Source: Pseudomonas thermotolerans DSM 14292 (lineage in GTDB: Bacteria > Pseudomonadota > Gammaproteobacteria > Pseudomonadales > Pseudomonadaceae). From it: a stretch of DNA of 64,000 nt. The stretch lies in contig NZ_KB822602.1 in NCBI RefSeq assembly GCF_000364625.1, positions 62,001 to 126,000 on the forward strand, written 5' to 3'. The position numbers and the translations under genes were made by a program. The notes under the pieces were generated by a model. That model was not told where the DNA came from. It was given only the letters and a program-made list of their open reading frames with translations, and did no database searches. This document shows positions 63,380 to 64,000 of the stretch, piece by piece. How positions within the stretch are numbered: the stretch's first letter is position 1; each line of letters starts with the position of its first letter.

Positions 63380-64000
63380 TCAGAACTTGTTGTTCAGGTC
63401 GATGCCCGACTTGCCCGGGGCCAGGATGTTGTTCGGGTCCAGGGCACGCTTGATGGTGTGCTCCAGACGCCGCTTCACCTCGCCGTAGCTCTGCGCCACG
63501 CGCTCCTGGAACGCGGTGTTCACCCGGTACACGGCGTAGCCGTGCTTCTCGAACTCGTCCAGCAGTTCGCTGAAGCAGGCGTGGGCGCGCTGGGTCTCTT
63601 CCGGATTGGTGCGGTCATACAGCACGTCGATCACGTGGTGCATGTCGCGCCAGCCGACGATGAACTCGCCGACATAGTCCAGACCGTGCTTGTTGAGAAT
63701 GCGCTTGGCCATCTCCTGCTGCTTGGCGCACTCGCTGCCGCGGGCCTGGCTGACCGGGGCGAACCACATGGAGCCGCCACCCCCACGCCAGTTGTACAGG
63801 CCGAATTCCTGCAGGTTCGGCACGCCGGACATCAGCTGGGCGCGGTACTTGAACGGCTGGGTATCGCCGGCCTCTTCCTGGGTGACCAGCTTGCCCTTGC
63901 CGAGTTTCTTCAGAGCCTCGGTGACGATCTTCCAGTTGACATCGACCTGTTCCTGGGTGCCGTACAGCGCGGCGTAGACGTTCCAGGCGCCGAGGTTCTT
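63380..64000 (-). CDS. pchF: p-Cresol methylhydroxylase flavoprotein, 3' part
   Basis: The last 206 residues of 4-cresol dehydrogenase (hydroxylating) flavoprotein; the start lies beyond the window. It oxidises p-cresol to 4-hydroxybenzyl alcohol and aldehyde in the periplasm, passing electrons to the cytochrome subunit PchC. Very close to the P. putida enzyme: GAWNVYAALYGTQEQVDVNW, FKYRAQLMSGVPNLQEFGLY, NWRGGGGSMWFAPV and DPNNILAPGKSGIDLN at the end. The Tyr of FGLYNW (codon at 63796-63794) matches the Tyr that covalently carries FAD. A related eugenol or vanillyl-alcohol oxidase is less likely given this similarity. pchC and the aldehyde dehydrogenase would be outside the window. Confidence 0.93.
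   Translation of the reverse strand, partial: KNLGAWNVYAALYGTQEQVDVNWKIVTEALKKLGKGKLVTQEEAGDTQPFKYRAQLMSGVPNLQEFGLYNWRGGGGSMWFAPVSQARGSECAKQQEMAKRILNKHGLDYVGEFIVGWRDMHHVIDVLYDRTNPEETQRAHACFSELLDEFEKHGYAVYRVNTAFQERVAQSYGEVKRRLEHTIKRALDPNNILAPGKSGIDLNNKF

Overview
This is a high-GC, gene-dense chromosomal window from a gamma-proteobacterium of the genus Pseudomonas or a very close relative. The protein repertoire and gene order match what I recall of P. aeruginosa blocks: glpK/glpR/glpD; argF, grxD, bfr and bfd; hpd, arfB, phhB, phhA and phhR; a Lon-type protease, pruR, a TonB receptor, putA and putP; aruCFGDB, aruE, alaS, lysC, rsmA, tRNA genes and mgtE. Here these blocks are joined in a different arrangement. 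There is no plasmid, prophage or CRISPR signature. The window opens inside metE and closes inside pchF.

Layout. 1-4.1 kb: the 3' part of metE, a small frameshifted reading frame, and a divergent phosphoketolase-family gene. 4.1-9.7 kb: a glycerol block (glpD, glpR, ybaK, glpK; no glpF) with two matching operator-like repeats, a solute-binding protein and a PhzF remnant. 9.8-15.4 kb: a membrane diguanylate cyclase, an ABC ATPase overlapping argF, and a molybdopterin oxidoreductase. 15.4-16.8 kb: grxD and the iron-storage pair bfr/bfd. 17-31 kb: aromatic and branched-chain amino-acid catabolism (hpd, maiA, an Lrp-type regulator, fused indolepyruvate:ferredoxin oxidoreductase, a Leu/Phe dehydrogenase, an aromatic permease, phhA, phhB, phhR), with matching PhhR-type boxes at hpd and phhA. 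31-41.4 kb: a second Lon-type protease with a heat-shock-like promoter, pruR, a His-rich TonB receptor with a Zur box, putA and putP. 41.4-47.4 kb: a deletion scar of a lysR/azoR pair, a class A PBP-like protein, a methyltransferase, a VOC remnant beside an intact VOC gene, and an aldo/keto reductase. 47.9-55.6 kb: the arginine succinyltransferase operon. 55.8-62.5 kb: alaS, lysC, rsmA, tRNA-Ser, two identical tRNA-Arg genes and mgtE. 62.5-64 kb: an ISL3-type transposase remnant and the 3' part of pchF (p-cresol methylhydroxylase).

The window reads as a catabolic stretch: glycerol, Phe/Tyr, Leu/Val, Pro and Arg degradation each come with their own enzymes, and the glycerol, Phe/Tyr and Pro sets also carry their own regulators (GlpR, PhhR, PruR). 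Five degraded genes (the small frame at 1.4 kb, PhzF, lysR/azoR, VOC, ISL3 transposase) lie at block edges and look like scars of rearrangement. I found no clearly new multi-gene system. The most useful leads are candidate operators, the altered active site of the phosphoketolase homologue, and the scars.
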